This document shows positions 41,499-50,833 of a stretch of 64,000 bases of DNA, piece by piece. The translations under genes and the position numbers were made by a program. This DNA comes from Myxococcus terminator_A (lineage in GTDB: Bacteria; Myxococcota; Myxococcia; Myxococcales; Myxococcaceae). The stretch is taken from positions 12,968 to 76,967 of the forward strand of contig JBLZWL010000098.1 of assembly GCA_049194865.1 (NCBI GenBank), read 5' to 3'. The notes under the pieces were generated by a model. The model saw only the letters and a list, made by a program, of their open reading frames with translations. It did no database searches and had not been told where the DNA came from. Each line of letters starts with the position of its first letter. Position 1 is the stretch's first letter.

Positions 41499-43463
41499 TC
41501 ACCGGTCGCCGATCATCGACGCCAGCTTCTCCTGGAGGCCCAGATGGGCCGCCGCGGACTCCAGCATCCGGCGCTCCTTGCGGTCGATGCGGCCATCCAC
41601 CAGGGCCATCTCGACGATGTTGCGCAGGAAGACCTCGGCCTCGGGGCTGCCCCGGACGACGAGGCGTTCGAAGAGCTGCGGCCCCGCGTTGAGGGCCATC
41701 TCCACCTGGGCCCACGCGACGTCCCAGCGCTCGGCGCACAGCTTCAGCAGCTTGCGCTCGGCGGGAGTCACGGTGCCGTCGGCGGCGGCGATGGCGGCCA
41801 TCATGTAGAGCAGCCGCTGGCGCTCCTGGACATCCATCACCGCATCCGTGCCGTTCCCCGGCGGGGCCACCGCGGGCGCACCACCATTCGACGGCCGAGC
41901 GGCTGGCGAGCGGGCGGGCGGCGCCCGGTAGCTGCTGGCGCCCTCGCGGACATTCCACGCCTCGAAGGGCAGCGCGGACGTGAGCACCCAGTCCCTGTCA
42001 CCCGTGGCGAGCTGCGTGCCGCAGAACTCACACGCCGTGGCGGCGCTGTCGGTGAGCGGCGCGTTGCACTGGGGGCAGCGGTCCGTGGACACGCCATTCG
42101 CCGTGTTCGTCCGAGCGCCGTGCTTGCGCACCAGCGTGAAGACGAAGCGCTGGGGCAGGGTGGGGATCTGCGGCGGACGCTCGTTGACGGGGCCCACGCC
42201 CATGCGCGCGCTCCAGCGAATCTCCACGTGGGCGCGGTCATACCCGCGCGGATCCACCTCCAGCAGCCGCACGTCCACCGAGCCCACCGCGCATTCCAGG
42301 AACACCCGCCGCCGGCCCTGACGGAGCAGCCCGTCCAGCTCCGAGTTCAGCGTACTGACTGCTTCCGGCGTGGCCACCTTGGACAGGCCCTTGGTGTCGC
42401 CCCGGCTCTGCGCGTCGATCCACTTCCAGAACAGCAGCGACGCACGGTCCTCGAGGACCTCCAGGTTGAGCGCCGGGTCATCCTGGCGCGCCTGCATCAG
42501 CCCATCCACCGTCCGGTGGTAGCGCGAGTGCTCCACGCCCTGCGTTATCTCCGTGAGCGTCCAGTCGTAGTTGCCGGAGTTCACCACCGCGTTGCAGAAC
42601 TCGCAGCGGTTGGCCGCGCCGCCCTTGTACGGAGCGCCGCAGTTGGGGCACTTGCCCTGGAACAGGTCCGCGCCGATGCGCGTCTGCGCGCCCGGCTTGC
42701 GCACGAAGGTCCACACCTCCGTGAAGGTCTCCATCCGGGCCTTGCGCGCGGCCTCGACTGCCTGGGCATCCGTGTCGTTCGCCGACACATCCGTGTCCCG
42801 CATCCGCGCCTGCACGCGGACCTGGATGCTGTCGAACCACTCGCTCTGCTCCAGGCCGATGAGCTGGACGTCGAGCACCTCGATGTCGGTGATGGCATCG
42901 CGCACGCCCTGCGCATCCAACAGCTTGAGCTGCACACCGAAGCGCTGCCACGTCGCGTCCGACAGGAAGGGCCGCACCGGGGTCATGTCGCGCCGGAACC
43001 AGGCCTGCTGCAGGTCCATGAACAGCCGGCGCACCTTGCCGAGCACCGGCTCCAGCTCGAACGCGGGGTCCTTCAGCTTGAGCGCGTTGACCCAGCCGGA
43101 CACGTCGCGCGAGGTCACCTGGGTGCGCTGGTCCGCCTCGTACTGGTCCAACGCCTTGCGCGTGGTGGCCGTCGGGTGGAGGTTGCGCTTGTAGAGCCAG
43201 TACCCGACGCCGCAGATGACCAGCAGCGGAATCATCACCTTCGGGTAGCGGAACACCAGGCGGAACGCCTCGAAGAGGATCCAGATGGGAATCCCATCGC
43301 CGCCGCCATCGCGGTCGGAGGAGGGCCGTGTGTAGTGCTCGCCACCACCACCCCGGGCCAGGGCATCGAGCGGAATGAGGGCCAGGGCCACCAGGGGCAG
43401 AGCCGAGGGCCACCAGGAGGCCCACGGGGCGAGCTGTCGGAGCACGGTGCGCGGCGAAGGCAT
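41499..43463 (-). CDS. Multidomain Tim44-like / zinc-ribbon / TerB-like protein
   Basis: A 654-residue protein with a clear modular order. Signal or first helix at 13-37, a second helix at 77-92, then a Tim44-like lipid- or protein-binding domain at about 130-258, a zinc ribbon at 272-290 (CPNCGAPY...CEFC), a second Tim44-like domain at about 315-450, a second zinc ribbon at 463-481 (CPQCNAPL...CEFC) and a TerB/DjlA-like helical domain at 546-654 (MMAAIAAADGTVTPAERKLL; EMALVDGRIDRKERRMLESA). Domain duplication is visible by eye. Related proteins with Tim44 plus TerB exist but the function is unknown; a membrane-associated stress or transport role is inferred. The start is ATG 43463. Confidence 0.82.
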   Translation of the reverse strand: MPSPRTVLRQLAPWASWWPSALPLVALALIPLDALARGGGGEHYTRPSSDRDGGGDGIPIWILFEAFRLVFRYPKVMIPLLVICGVGYWLYKRNLHPTATTRKALDQYEADQRTQVTSRDVSGWVNALKLKDPAFELEPVLGKVRRLFMDLQQAWFRRDMTPVRPFLSDATWQRFGVQLKLLDAQGVRDAITDIEVLDVQLIGLEQSEWFDSIQVRVQARMRDTDVSANDTDAQAVEAARKARMETFTEVWTFVRKPGAQTRIGADLFQGKCPNCGAPYKGGAANRCEFCNAVVNSGNYDWTLTEITQGVEHSRYHRTVDGLMQARQDDPALNLEVLEDRASLLFWKWIDAQSRGDTKGLSKVATPEAVSTLNSELDGLLRQGRRRVFLECAVGSVDVRLLEVDPRGYDRAHVEIRWSARMGVGPVNERPPQIPTLPQRFVFTLVRKHGARTNTANGVSTDRCPQCNAPLTDSAATACEFCGTQLATGDRDWVLTSALPFEAWNVREGASSYRAPPARSPAARPSNGGAPAVAPPGNGTDAVMDVQERQRLLYMMAAIAAADGTVTPAERKLLKLCAERWDVAWAQVEMALNAGPQLFERLVVRGSPEAEVFLRNIVEMALVDGRIDRKERRMLESAAAHLGLQEKLASMIGDR

Positions 43464-43565
43464 GAGGGGATGCTAACCGTTTCCGCCTTGCCAGACCCGC
43501 CTTCCCGCCGCACTCTGCCGCGTCCCAGAGCAGCCCGCCGGGCGGGCCCTGGAAGGGGAGCGGAT

Positions 43566-44342
43566 ATGCCGGAATTCAAGGTCGACGCACGCGGTGCCAT
43601 CGAGATCTGGACCATCGACGGCGAGGGCCGCCGCAACGCCATCAGCCGCGCCATGCTCCAGGAGCTGGGCGCGCTCGTCGCTCGCGTGTCCACGGGGCAC
43701 CAGGTGCGCGCCGTCGTCATCACCGGCGCGGGAGACAAGGCCTTCTGCGCGGGCGCGGACCTCAAGGAGCGCGCGGGCATGGCCGAGGACGAAGTGCGCT
43801 CGTTCCTCGACGGGCTGCGCAAGACGTTCCGCGCGATTGAAAAGAGCGACTGCGTCTTCATCGCCGCCATCAACGGCGCGGCCTTCGGCGGAGGCACCGA
43901 ATTGGCGCTCGCCTGTGACTTGCGCGTGGCGGCCCCCGCGGCCGAGCTGGGCCTCACCGAGGTGAAGCTGGGCATCATCCCCGGCGGCGGCGGCACGCAG
44001 CGCCTGGCGCGACTGGTGGGCCCGGGCCGCGCCAAGGACCTCATCCTCACCGCGCGGCGCCTCAACGCGGCGGAGGCCTTCGCCGTGGGACTGGTGAACC
44101 GGCTGGCGCCCGAAGGGCACCTGCTGGAAGTGGCGCACGGGCTGGCGGAGTCGGTGGTGGACAACGCCCCCATCGCGGTGGCCACGGCCAAGCACGCCAT
44201 TGACGAGGGCACGGGCCTGGAGCTGGATGACGCGCTCGCGCTGGAGCTGCGCAAGTACGAAGAGGTCCTCAAGACGGAGGACCGCCTCGAGGGCCTGCGC
44301 GCCTTCGCGGAGAAGCGCCCCCCCGTCTTCAAGGGACGCTGA
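43566..44342 (+). CDS. Enoyl-CoA hydratase/isomerase (crotonase family)
   Basis: A 258-residue crotonase. The oxyanion-hole segment AFCAGADLKERAGM, the second loop INGAAFGGGTELALACDLRV, and both catalytic Glu positions (GTELAL and LTEVKLGIIPGGGGTQRL) are present, so hydratase activity is expected. It resembles methylglutaconyl-CoA hydratase (LiuC-like) or general short-chain enoyl-CoA hydratases; the HMG-CoA lyase at 38.7 kb makes the leucine route plausible. The start is ATG 43566 with AGGGGAG upstream. Confidence 0.92.
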   Translation: MPEFKVDARGAIEIWTIDGEGRRNAISRAMLQELGALVARVSTGHQVRAVVITGAGDKAFCAGADLKERAGMAEDEVRSFLDGLRKTFRAIEKSDCVFIAAINGAAFGGGTELALACDLRVAAPAAELGLTEVKLGIIPGGGGTQRLARLVGPGRAKDLILTARRLNAAEAFAVGLVNRLAPEGHLLEVAHGLAESVVDNAPIAVATAKHAIDEGTGLELDDALALELRKYEEVLKTEDRLEGLRAFAEKRPPVFKGR

Positions 44343-44441
44343 GAAACACACGAAGGGCGGTGGCTCGCGACTCGCGAACCCCGCCCCCGTGACCTTCGTC
44401 GGGTCGGACCCTCGTCACCGAGTGGCCCGCGCGACGAGGCG

Positions 44442-44801
44442 CTAGGCGCTGGCGCTCTTCTCCGGCGCCAGGCCGATGTTCTGCTTGTTCATGTACCCCA
44501 TGGCCTTGTCCTTCACCTGGGTGCGCAGGTCGTCGCCCGTCTTGGGCGTGAGCAGCAGGGCCGCCACGCCGCCCGCCACCGCTCCGATGAGGAACAGCCC
44601 CAGGCTGCCCAGCCCGGCGCGCCCCGGCTTGTAGGTCGTCAGACCCACGTGCCGCAGTGCATCATCCGGCTCGAAGTCGTCCCAGCGATCACGGGCGACG
44701 CGGGGAAGCTCGTCGAGGAGCTTGTGCGCCATCCACTTGCGGTACAGCTCGCTCTTGGCCAAACCCTTCGCCGTCCACTTCGCCTTCTTCTTCGCGAACA
44801 T
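44442..44801 (-). CDS. YtxH-like membrane-anchored small protein
   Basis: A 119-residue protein with a basic N-terminus (MFAKKKAKWTAKGLAKSELY), one hydrophobic segment (SLGLFLIGAVAGGVAALLLT) and the following PKTGDDLRTQVKDKA, which together match the YtxH family pattern. The function is unknown; relatives are often stress-induced. The start is ATG 44801 after AGGAGGG. It is convergent with the hydratase gene and divergent from the carboxylase gene. Confidence 0.8.
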   Translation of the reverse strand: MFAKKKAKWTAKGLAKSELYRKWMAHKLLDELPRVARDRWDDFEPDDALRHVGLTTYKPGRAGLGSLGLFLIGAVAGGVAALLLTPKTGDDLRTQVKDKAMGYMNKQNIGLAPEKSASA

Positions 44802-45007
44802 GCATCCCTCCTGGGCCAGTGTTGGTCGGGAACGCGCCGCGCCGCGGAGCGTCTCCTTCGAGCTTTGAAGGTAGGCAGGGGAGCCCGTGCTGGCACCCCC
44901 CAAACCCGGCGGTTCGCTCGCCAGGTCATCAGATGGACGACAAGGTGTGTCGACCCCTCGGTGAGTTAGCAGCCAGCCGTGGACCTTTCTGCTATGTCGC
45001 CCGGGCC

Positions 45008-46537
45008 ATGTCCCACGACACGAAACTGCTCGAGAAGATCGCCCAGGTTGAGAAGGGTGGCGCGCCGAAGTACCACGCGAAGAACCAGGAGGCCGGCAAG
45101 CTGTTCGCGCGTGAGCGCATCCGCCTGCTCGTCGATGAGGGCTCCTTCGTCGAGGACGCGAAGCTCGCCAACAACCTGGACGCGGAGCTGCCCTCGGACG
45201 GTGTCGTCATCGGCCTGGGCAAGGTGGCCGGGCGCACGGTGGCCATCATGGCCAACGACTCCACGGTGAAGGCCGGGAGCTGGGGTGCCCGCACGGTGGA
45301 GAAGATTCTCCGCATCCAGGAGACGGCCCGCTCGCTGCGCTGCCCGCTGCTCTACCTGGTGGACTCCGCCGGTGCCCGCATCACCGATCAGGTGGAGATG
45401 TTCCCCGGCCGCCGAGGCGCCGGCCGCATCTTCTACAACGAGGTGCACATGTCCGGGGACGTGCCCCAGGTGTGCCTGCTCTTCGGACCCTCGGCCGCGG
45501 GTGGCGCGTACATCCCCGCGTTCTGCGACCTGGTCATCATGGTGGACGGCAACGCCTCCATGTACCTGGGCAGCCCGCGCATGGCGGAGATGGTGATTGG
45601 CGAGAAGGTGACGCTGGAGGAGATGGGCGGCGCGAAGATGCACTGCTCCATCTCCGGCTGTGGCGACGTGCTGGTGAAGTCGGAGCAGGAGGCCATCGCC
45701 GCGGCGAAGAACTACCTGAGCTACTTCCCGGAGAACTGCAGCCAGCTGCCGCCGCGCGCGGAGTCCAAGGCGCCCAAGGCCAGCGGGAAGAAGGTCGAGG
45801 AGATCGTCCCCGTCGACCAGAACAAGCCCTTCGACATGCACGCCCTCATCACCGAGCTCATCGACGAGGGGAGCTGGTTCGAGGTGAAGAAGCTCTTCGC
45901 CCAGGAGCTGATCACCGGCCTGGCCCGCATCGACGGCCGCCCGGTGGGAATCATCGCCAACCAGCCCAAGTACAAGGGCGGCGTGCTCTTCGTGGACAGC
46001 GCGGACAAGGCTGCCCGGTTCATCTGGTTGTGTGATGCCTTCAACATTCCGCTGCTCTACATGGCGGACGTGCCGGGCTTCATGATCGGCACCAAGGTGG
46101 AGCGCGCGGGCATCATCCGCTCCGGCGCGAAGATGATCTCCGCCGTGTCCGAGGCCAGCGTGCCCCGCATCTGCCTCGTCGTCCGCAAGGCGTACGGCGC
46201 GGGCCTGTACGCCATGAGCGGCCCGGGCTTCGCGCCGGAGGCCACCCTGGCGCTGCCCGGGGCGATGATCGCCGTCATGGGCCCGGAGGCGGCCGTCAAC
46301 GCCGTCTACTACAACAAGATCCAAGAGCTGCCCGAGGCCGAGCGCCCCGCCTACGTCCAGAAGCTGCGCGACGAGTACAGGGCGGACGTGGACATCTACA
46401 AGCTGGCCAGCGAGCTGGTCATCGATGACATCGTCCCCGGCGAGCGCCTCCGCCACGAGCTGACCCAGCGGTACGGGCTGTACGCGTCGCGCCAGACGCC
46501 TCGGGCCGAAAAGAAGCACGGCGTCTACCCCGTTTGA
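45008..46537 (+). CDS. Acyl-CoA carboxylase carboxyltransferase (beta) subunit
   Basis: A 509-residue biotin-dependent carboxyltransferase. N-terminal half: CPLLYLVDSAGARITDQVEM and the oxyanion-type FGPSAAGGAYIPAFCD; C-terminal half: ITGLARIDGRPVGIIANQP, LYMADVPGFMIGTKVERAGI and KAYGAGLYAMSGPGF. The layout matches PccB/MccB-type subunits. Whether the substrate is propionyl-CoA, methylcrotonyl-CoA or another acyl-CoA is not settled; no biotin carboxylase subunit is adjacent. The start is ATG 45008. A terminator-like hairpin separates it from the dehydrogenase. Confidence 0.92.
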   Translation: MSHDTKLLEKIAQVEKGGAPKYHAKNQEAGKLFARERIRLLVDEGSFVEDAKLANNLDAELPSDGVVIGLGKVAGRTVAIMANDSTVKAGSWGARTVEKILRIQETARSLRCPLLYLVDSAGARITDQVEMFPGRRGAGRIFYNEVHMSGDVPQVCLLFGPSAAGGAYIPAFCDLVIMVDGNASMYLGSPRMAEMVIGEKVTLEEMGGAKMHCSISGCGDVLVKSEQEAIAAAKNYLSYFPENCSQLPPRAESKAPKASGKKVEEIVPVDQNKPFDMHALITELIDEGSWFEVKKLFAQELITGLARIDGRPVGIIANQPKYKGGVLFVDSADKAARFIWLCDAFNIPLLYMADVPGFMIGTKVERAGIIRSGAKMISAVSEASVPRICLVVRKAYGAGLYAMSGPGFAPEATLALPGAMIAVMGPEAAVNAVYYNKIQELPEAERPAYVQKLRDEYRADVDIYKLASELVIDDIVPGERLRHELTQRYGLYASRQTPRAEKKHGVYPV

Positions 46538-46555
46538 GTAGAGAATCTTGCCCTG

Positions 46556-46583
46556 CCCGGAAGGCGCGCTGCCTTCCGGGACC
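46556..46583 (+). terminator. Terminator after carboxyltransferase gene
   Basis: Nine-base perfect stem CCCGGAAGG with CCTTCCGGG, seven-base loop, then ACCCTTTG. It lies 18 bases after the stop and 23 bases before the next start. Confidence 0.6.
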
Positions 46584-46606
46584 CTTTGCTATAGATCCTC
46601 CCGACC

Positions 46607-47752
46607 ATGGACTTTGAACTTCCCGAAAGTCATCGCGCCCTCCAGTCCTCCCTCCGCGACTTCTGCGAGCGCAAGGTGAAGCCCTTCGCGAGCCAGTGGG
46701 ACAAGGAGGAGAAGTTCCCGATGGACGTGGTGAAGGAGCTGGGCCAGCTCGGCGTCATGGGCATCCTCGTCTCGGAGAAGTACGGCGGGGCGGACATGGA
46801 CTCGCTCGCCGTGGCCGTGGCCGTGGAGGAGATCGCCCGCTACGACGGCTCGCTCGCCCTCACGGTGGCCAGCCACAACGGCCTGGGCACCAGCCACCTG
46901 CGCGTCTTCGGCAACGAGACGCAGCACGCGAAGTACCTGCCTCGGCTCGCCTCCGCGGAGGCCCTGGGCGCCTGGGGCCTGACGGAGCCCGGGTCCGGCT
47001 CGGACGCGTCCGGAATGAAGACGACGGCGGTGCGCCAGGGCAAGAACTGGGTGCTCAACGGCACCAAGATGTTCATCACCCAGGGCACCGTGGGCGACGT
47101 CTTCGTCGTCCTCGCGGTGACGTCTCCGGAGAAGCGCCAGAAGGGTGTCACGGCGTTCCTGCTGGAGAAGGGGATGCCCGGGTTCAGCCAGCGCGCCATC
47201 CACGGCAAGTTGGGCATGCGCTCGTCGGACACGGCGGAGCTGGTGCTGGAGAACGTGGAGGTCCCCGACGAGAACCGCGTCGGCGCGGTCGACCACGGCT
47301 TCATCGACACGATGAAGATCCTCGACAAGGGCCGCATCACCATCGGCGCGCTGTCGGTGGGCCTGGCCCGGGGCGCGCTGGAGGAGTCGGTGCGCTACTC
47401 CAAGGACCGCACCGCCTTCGGTCAGCCCATCTCCGAGTTCCAGGCCCTGCGCTGGATGATGGCGGACATGAAGACGGAGACGGACGCGGCGCGGCTGCTC
47501 GTCCACCGCGCGGCGCGACTGGCCGACGCGGGTCAGCCGTACTCCAAGGAGGCCTCCATGGCGAAGCTGTTCGCCTCCGAGGTCGCCATGCGCGCGGCCT
47601 CCAAGGCGGTGCAGATCCACGGGGGCTACGGCTACACCCGTGAATTCCCCGTTGAGCGCTACCTCCGCGACGCCAAATTGTGTGAAATTGGAGAGGGAAC
47701 GAGCGAGATCCAACGCACCATCATCGCGAGAGAGACCTTCAAAGGGGCTTGA
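46607..47752 (+). CDS. Acyl-CoA dehydrogenase
   Basis: A 381-residue FAD enzyme. FAD and substrate motifs: GAWGLTEPGSGSDASGMKTT, MFITQGTVGDVFVV, and YGYTREFPVERYLRDAKLCE. The catalytic Glu appears in IGEGTSEIQRTIIARE, the position used by short/medium-chain enzymes; isovaleryl-CoA dehydrogenases have a small residue there, so this is less likely to be that enzyme despite nearby leucine-type genes. The start is ATG 46607. The stop overlaps the next gene by one base (TGATG). Confidence 0.93.
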   Translation: MDFELPESHRALQSSLRDFCERKVKPFASQWDKEEKFPMDVVKELGQLGVMGILVSEKYGGADMDSLAVAVAVEEIARYDGSLALTVASHNGLGTSHLRVFGNETQHAKYLPRLASAEALGAWGLTEPGSGSDASGMKTTAVRQGKNWVLNGTKMFITQGTVGDVFVVLAVTSPEKRQKGVTAFLLEKGMPGFSQRAIHGKLGMRSSDTAELVLENVEVPDENRVGAVDHGFIDTMKILDKGRITIGALSVGLARGALEESVRYSKDRTAFGQPISEFQALRWMMADMKTETDAARLLVHRAARLADAGQPYSKEASMAKLFASEVAMRAASKAVQIHGGYGYTREFPVERYLRDAKLCEIGEGTSEIQRTIIARETFKGA

Positions 47753-48609
47753 TGGAAACGGCACGGCTGGAGGGACTCGGGCTTCAAGTACGTGAGGATG
47801 TGGCCGGCATCGAAGCGGTGCTGGACCTGGAGTCGTCGCCTCTCGTCAATCCCGTGACCAAGGCGTTCATCGCCGAGGTGACCTTCCAGGTGATGGGGGA
47901 CCGGCTCATCCCCATCTCCCCGGCGGCGGTGGTGGGGCTGGCGCCCATCCTCGTCGGCGCCCTCAGCGACGTGGCGGATATCGAAGCGCTGCTGTCGGAC
48001 GCCTTCAACGAGCACATCTTCCATGTCCAGCGCCGCTCGGCGGAGCTCCAGGTGCTGGGGCTGGTGCCGCGCGTGGACCAGGACACCCTGGAGCTGTCCA
48101 CCGAGGTGGTGGAGGGGGACCTCACCGTCCTGCTCGCGGCGGACCGGCTGGGCAACTTCCGCATCGCCCGCGCGCAGCGGGACAAGGCTGACGTGGGCGG
48201 CGGTGCGGGGCACACGCTGGAGCTGTCGGAGTTCCGGGAGCGCGCGGCGCTGACGGGCTATCTGGCGGCGCTGCTGGGAGAGCCGGCGAGCCGCCCCCAG
48301 CCCGCGGGCGCGGGGCTGGTGCGCTTTTCGGACATCGTGGAGAAGTTTGGCGCGGAGTCGTTGGTTCCGCCCCGGAGCAGCCTGGAGCTGCTGGCGCAGT
48401 TGCAGGTGGAGGGCCGGCCGTACCGCTTCGCCGCCGCGAGGGTGGCGGGGCGCACCTTCCGGGGGCTCCTCGCGGGGGCCCAGGGCAAGGTGTGGGCGGG
48501 CCGGTTCGAGCTGGATGAATTCCCGGGCATTGCCCGGATGGTGGCGGCGCTGCTGAAAGTTCGTCCCGAGGCCGTGAGGCTGGTGGGACCGGACGCGCCT
48601 CAGGAGTGA
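47752..48609 (+). CDS. Conserved-looking cytoplasmic protein, unknown function
   Basis: A 285-residue protein without signal peptide, membrane helix or recognised motif. It starts at the ATG at 47752, coupled to the dehydrogenase stop, and ends nine bases before rnc. Composition is soluble and mixed alpha/beta (LNPVTKAFIAEV-like start; LEVLGLVPRV-like strands), with a Gly-rich loop (VGGGAGHTLEL) in the middle. It is a real gene by coding bias and tight packing. I do not recognise a family. Confidence 0.7.
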   Translation: METARLEGLGLQVREDVAGIEAVLDLESSPLVNPVTKAFIAEVTFQVMGDRLIPISPAAVVGLAPILVGALSDVADIEALLSDAFNEHIFHVQRRSAELQVLGLVPRVDQDTLELSTEVVEGDLTVLLAADRLGNFRIARAQRDKADVGGGAGHTLELSEFRERAALTGYLAALLGEPASRPQPAGAGLVRFSDIVEKFGAESLVPPRSSLELLAQLQVEGRPYRFAAARVAGRTFRGLLAGAQGKVWAGRFELDEFPGIARMVAALLKVRPEAVRLVGPDAPQE

Positions 48610-48618
48610 GAGACGTCC

Positions 48619-49425
48619 GTGGAGAAGCTGAGTCCGTCGGAGCGGGTGGAGTTCCTGGAGAAGCGTCTGGGGCTGGGGTTCTCGCGCAGGGAGATCGCGC
48701 TCGAGGCCCTGACCCACAAGACCTACGTCAACGAGACGCGGGATAAAGATCTCAAGGACAACCAGCGGTTGGAGTTCCTGGGAGACTCGGTCGTGAACCT
48801 GGCCGTCAGCCACCGGCTGATGGAGCGCTTCCCGGGCATGCCCGAGGGCGACCTCACCAAGATGCGCGCCCGCATCGTGAACGAGGACGGCCTGGCCCGG
48901 GTGGCCCGCACCATCCCCCTGGGAGACCTGCTCCTCCTGGGCCGGGGCGAGCTCCTGTCGGGCGGCCGCGAGAAGAACTCCGTGCTGGCGGACGCGCTGG
49001 AGGCCGTCTTCGGCGCCGTCTACCTCTGCGCGGGCCTGGAGCCCGCCGTGTCGCTGGTGGACCGGTGCTTCGCGGAGCTCTTGGACGAGGTCTGCAGCGG
49101 CCAGGGGAGGCTGGACTACAAGACGCTCCTCCAGGAGATGGCGCACGAGAAGCTCAAGCTGTCGCCTCGCTACCGGGTGGTTTCGGAGGCGGGCCCGGAG
49201 CACTCGAAGGTCTTCGAGGTGGAGGTGACGCTCGGAGAGGTGCCCTTCGCCCGGGCCTCCGGCCGCAGCAAGAAGGAGGCGGAGCAGTACGCGGCGCAGG
49301 CCACTTTGGAGCGAATCAAACAGGACGCCGCCGCCGCGAGCGCCGCCCCGCCCACCCCCGAGGGAGGACCCGCCCCGGTGGAGCCTCCCACCCCGGAAGT
49401 GCCACCGGACGACACCTCGGCGTGA
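48619..49425 (+). CDS. rnc: Ribonuclease III
   Basis: A 268-residue double-strand-specific endoribonuclease used in rRNA and mRNA processing. The signature NQRLEFLGDSVVNLAVSHRL contains the catalytic acids; a second acidic site is DALEAVFGAVYL. The C-terminal dsRNA-binding domain runs from about 160 to 230 (DYKTLLQEMAHEKLKL; ASGRSKKEAEQYAAQATLER). About 30 Pro/Ala-rich residues extend beyond the normal end. The start is GTG 48619. Confidence 0.96.
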   Translation: MEKLSPSERVEFLEKRLGLGFSRREIALEALTHKTYVNETRDKDLKDNQRLEFLGDSVVNLAVSHRLMERFPGMPEGDLTKMRARIVNEDGLARVARTIPLGDLLLLGRGELLSGGREKNSVLADALEAVFGAVYLCAGLEPAVSLVDRCFAELLDEVCSGQGRLDYKTLLQEMAHEKLKLSPRYRVVSEAGPEHSKVFEVEVTLGEVPFARASGRSKKEAEQYAAQATLERIKQDAAAASAAPPTPEGGPAPVEPPTPEVPPDDTSA

Positions 49426-49469
49426 AACCCCTTGGTGGGGAAGGGGGTGGGGAATAAGGTGCCGCGCCC

Positions 49470-50189
49470 ATGCGCCCCTCCTCCCCCCTCCGTCTGACGT
49501 TCGCGCTGGTGGCCTGCCTGGTGGCGGGAACCGCTGTCGCCGCGGCACCGGCGGGCAAGTGGACGAAGAAGGTGGCGGCGGGCAAGGACCTCTTCGCCAC
49601 GCTCAAGACGAGCCAGGGCGACATCACCGTCCGCCTCTTCACCCAGGACGCCCCGAAGACGGTGGCGAACTTCGTGGGCCTGGCCACGGGTGAGAAGGAG
49701 TGGAGGGACCCCAAGTCCGGAGACATGTCGAAGAAGCCGCTGTACGACGGCACGGTGTTCCACCGCGTCATCCCGGGCTTCATGGTTCAGGGCGGAGACC
49801 CCACGGGCACCGGCTCGGGTGACCCGGGCTACCGCTTCGAGGACGAGTTCTACAACGGCCACACCTTCGACAAGCCGGGCCAGCTGGCCATGGCCAACCG
49901 GGGGCCGGGGACCAACGGCAGCCAGTTCTTCATCACCACCGGCGCGCCTGCGCACCTGACGAACAAGCACACGCTCTTCGGCGAGGTGGTGAAGGGCTAC
50001 GACGTCGTGGAGAAGATTGGCGCCGTGGCGCGTGACAACCGGGACCGGCCGCAGACGCCGGTGGTGCTCACCCGGGTGGTGCTGAGCGACAAGGCGCCTC
50101 CAGGCGTCGTCATCCCGAAAAAGGGGCGGACGGCGGATGCCCCGGTGGCGCCGAAGCCCGAGAGAGCTCGGCCCGAGTCCCCCCAGTAG
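49470..50189 (+). CDS. Exported cyclophilin-type peptidyl-prolyl isomerase
   Basis: A 239-residue cyclophilin with an N-terminal signal peptide (LRLTFALVACLVAGTAVAAA), so it should act in the periplasm on folding proteins. Core motifs: FHRVIPGFMVQGGDP (catalytic Arg), GTNGSQFFITT and HTLFGEVVKGYD. The C-terminal 35 residues are basic and Pro/Ala rich. The start is ATG 49470. A second, cytoplasmic copy follows directly, suggesting local duplication. Confidence 0.93.
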   Translation: MRPSSPLRLTFALVACLVAGTAVAAAPAGKWTKKVAAGKDLFATLKTSQGDITVRLFTQDAPKTVANFVGLATGEKEWRDPKSGDMSKKPLYDGTVFHRVIPGFMVQGGDPTGTGSGDPGYRFEDEFYNGHTFDKPGQLAMANRGPGTNGSQFFITTGAPAHLTNKHTLFGEVVKGYDVVEKIGAVARDNRDRPQTPVVLTRVVLSDKAPPGVVIPKKGRTADAPVAPKPERARPESPQ

Positions 50190-50269
50190 GACAGGCGGGA
50201 TTCGAGGGCAGTGGACGAGAAACGGGCTCGCTGCTTCAGCGGGCCCCACCAGCAGGACGGGAGGGCAGC

Positions 50270-50821
50270 ATGGGAATGATGGAAGAAGCCCGCGCGGGCA
50301 ATGACCTTTACGCCACCTTCGACACCACGCAGGGGCAGATTGTCGTGAAGCTGTTCCCGAAGGACGCCCCGGATTCGGTGGCGAGCTTCGTGGGTCTGGC
50401 GACGGGAGAGCTCGAGTTCACCGACCCGAAGACGCAGGAGAAGACGAAGCGCCCGTTCTATGACGGCACCGTCTTCCACCGCGTCATCGACGGCTTCATG
50501 GTTCAGGGCGGCTGTCCGCTCGGCTCCGGCCGTGGCAACCCTGGCTTCAACGTGAAGGACGAGTTCCAGTCTGGCAGGAAGTTCGACAAGGTGGGCCTGC
50601 TGGCGATGGCGAACATCGGCCGGCCTCACACCAACGGCAGCCAGTTCTTCCTCACCACGTCGCTGCCGACGTACCTCAACAACAAGCACACCATCTTCGG
50701 CGAGGTCGTGAAGGGCTACGACATCGTGGAGAAGATCAGCAAGGTGGCCCGGGATGGCGATGACCGTCCCCGCACGCCCGTGACGGTCAGCAAGCTGACC
50801 ATCTCGACGACCCAGCCGTAG
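50270..50821 (+). CDS. Cytoplasmic cyclophilin-type peptidyl-prolyl isomerase
   Basis: A 183-residue cyclophilin without signal peptide. Motifs FHRVIDGFMVQGGCP, HTNGSQFFLTT and HTIFGEVVKGYDIVEK match the exported copy at 49.5 kb closely. The start is ATG 50270, behind GGGAGGG. A strong terminator follows. Confidence 0.94.
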   Translation: MGMMEEARAGNDLYATFDTTQGQIVVKLFPKDAPDSVASFVGLATGELEFTDPKTQEKTKRPFYDGTVFHRVIDGFMVQGGCPLGSGRGNPGFNVKDEFQSGRKFDKVGLLAMANIGRPHTNGSQFFLTTSLPTYLNNKHTIFGEVVKGYDIVEKISKVARDGDDRPRTPVTVSKLTISTTQP

Positions 50822-50833
50822 GCTGCCCGCCTG

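Noticed and set aside
41544..43565. An apparent 670-codon N-terminal extension of the enoyl-CoA hydratase
   Set aside because: It runs antisense through the Tim44-like gene; the hydratase has a good start and ribosome site at 43566.
46607..47752. Isovaleryl-CoA dehydrogenase as a specific call
   Set aside because: The GEGTSE Glu is present where isovaleryl-CoA dehydrogenases have a small residue.
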